The notes below the pieces were generated by a model. It was not told the DNA's origin. It did no database searches and was given only the letters and a program-made list of their open reading frames with translations. Source: CAZKWY01 sp964556655 (GTDB lineage: Bacteria > Patescibacteriota > Minisyncoccia > Portnoybacterales > UBA2143). From it: DNA of 5,036 nucleotides. Within the stretch, counting starts at the first letter, position 1, and each line of letters begins with the position of its first letter. Location of the stretch: NCBI GenBank assembly GCA_964556655.1, contig CAZKWY010000027.1, positions 1 through 5,036 on the forward strand, given 5' to 3'. Below, in pieces: positions 4,821 to 5,036 of this stretch. A program made the position numbers and the translations under genes.

Positions 4821-4898
4821 GGGCGGTTAGCTCAGTTGGCCTAGAGCGTCTCGTTTACACCGAGAAAGCCGTAGGTTCGAATCCTACACCGCCCACCA
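4821..4898 (+). tRNA. tRNA-Val (anticodon UAC), CCA encoded
   Basis: Acceptor GGGCGGT (4821-4827) pairs with ACCGCCC (4888-4894). The D stem is GCTC/GAGC, the anticodon stem TCTCG (4849-4853) pairs with CGAGA (4861-4865), and the loop TTTACAC carries anticodon TAC at 4856-4858. The T arm is GTAGG-TTCGAAT-CCTAC. The discriminator is A4895, typical for valine, and CCA follows at 4896-4898. It differs from the other two tRNAs of the window, which do not encode CCA. No protein gene adjoins it. Confidence 0.96.
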
Positions 4899-5036
4899 CA
4901 ATCAAACTTTCCGATTTTTGCCCGACCGATTCGGCCGCGCGAAGCGCGGACCATGCGTTTTGCCCCCTTTTTAATTCACTTTTTGGCGCGCAAGCGCGCA
5001 GTCTTTTGTCGCGGAGCGACAGGTTCGAGCCAAAGA
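4899..5036. repeat. Cluster of GC-rich mini-hairpins at the right edge
   Basis: No gene is seen. Three perfect short hairpins follow one another: CCGCGC-GAA-GCGCGG (4935-4949), GCGCGC-AA-GCGCGC (4986-4999) and GTCGC-GGA-GCGAC (5008-5020). The second is followed by TCTTTT, so it could act as a weak terminator for tRNA-Val, but the T run is short. On the minus strand parts of 4967-5033 match blocks at 4037-4093. The element is cut by the window edge. Confidence 0.6.

Noticed and set aside
5022..5033. ggttcgagccaa as the T arm of a partial tRNA
   Set aside because: It resembles a T loop, but no full T stem, acceptor or anticodon arm can be paired with it before the window ends, and the same 12-mer occurs inverted at 4082-4093.
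1..5036. CRISPR array, insertion sequence or integrase gene
   Set aside because: There are no regularly spaced direct repeats and no transposase or recombinase motifs in any frame.

Overview
The window looks like part of a small-genome bacterium of the Patescibacteria/CPR type, most likely parcubacterial. This is inferred from style, not from a marker gene: compact AT-leaning coding regions, a pseudouridine synthase lacking its S4 domain, the long archaeal-like form of the NIF3 protein, L19 with a charged tail, tRNA genes packed against protein genes, and AT-rich noncoding islands studded with tiny GC-rich hairpins. No 16S or similar marker is present, so the assignment is tentative.

Layout. 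(1) 1-221: gene-free leader with GC-rich inverted repeats. (2) 222-1615 (+): two YdcF/DUF218-family genes, each with a perfect AGGAGG ribosome binding site, separated by a 236-nt spacer that holds copy A of a structured dispersed repeat. (3) 1640-1663: a bidirectional terminator between convergent genes. (4) 1682-2632 (-): a NIF3-like metal protein with a near-consensus promoter only a few bases from its ATG. (5) 2633-2717: back-to-back divergent promoters. (6) 2718-3989 (+): a tightly fused unit tRNA-Ala(UGC) / RluA-RluD-type pseudouridine synthase / rplS (L19) / tRNA-Leu(GAG). The synthase ATG lies one base after the tRNA-Ala discriminator base, and the last base of the rplS stop codon is the first base of tRNA-Leu. 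(7) 3990-4820: no intact gene. It holds the remains of a class I SAM methyltransferase with an internal deletion, copy B of the structured repeat, and small hairpins. (8) 4821-4898: tRNA-Val(UAC) with an encoded CCA. (9) 4899-5036: GC-rich hairpins, part of which is an inverted relative of sequence at 4037-4093.

How it fits together. The tRNA-Ala to tRNA-Leu unit is translation machinery (two tRNAs, a ribosomal protein and an RNA modification enzyme) probably read from one promoter, so tRNA processing enzymes would define both ends of the mRNA inside it. The ydcF pair and the methyltransferase remnant look accessory. Both ydcF1 and the remnant sit between a similar upstream segment and a copy of the same downstream repeat, which suggests cassette-like turnover. 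None of the protein-coding core genes here (NIF3, synthase, rplS) has a Shine-Dalgarno site, whereas both ydcF genes do.
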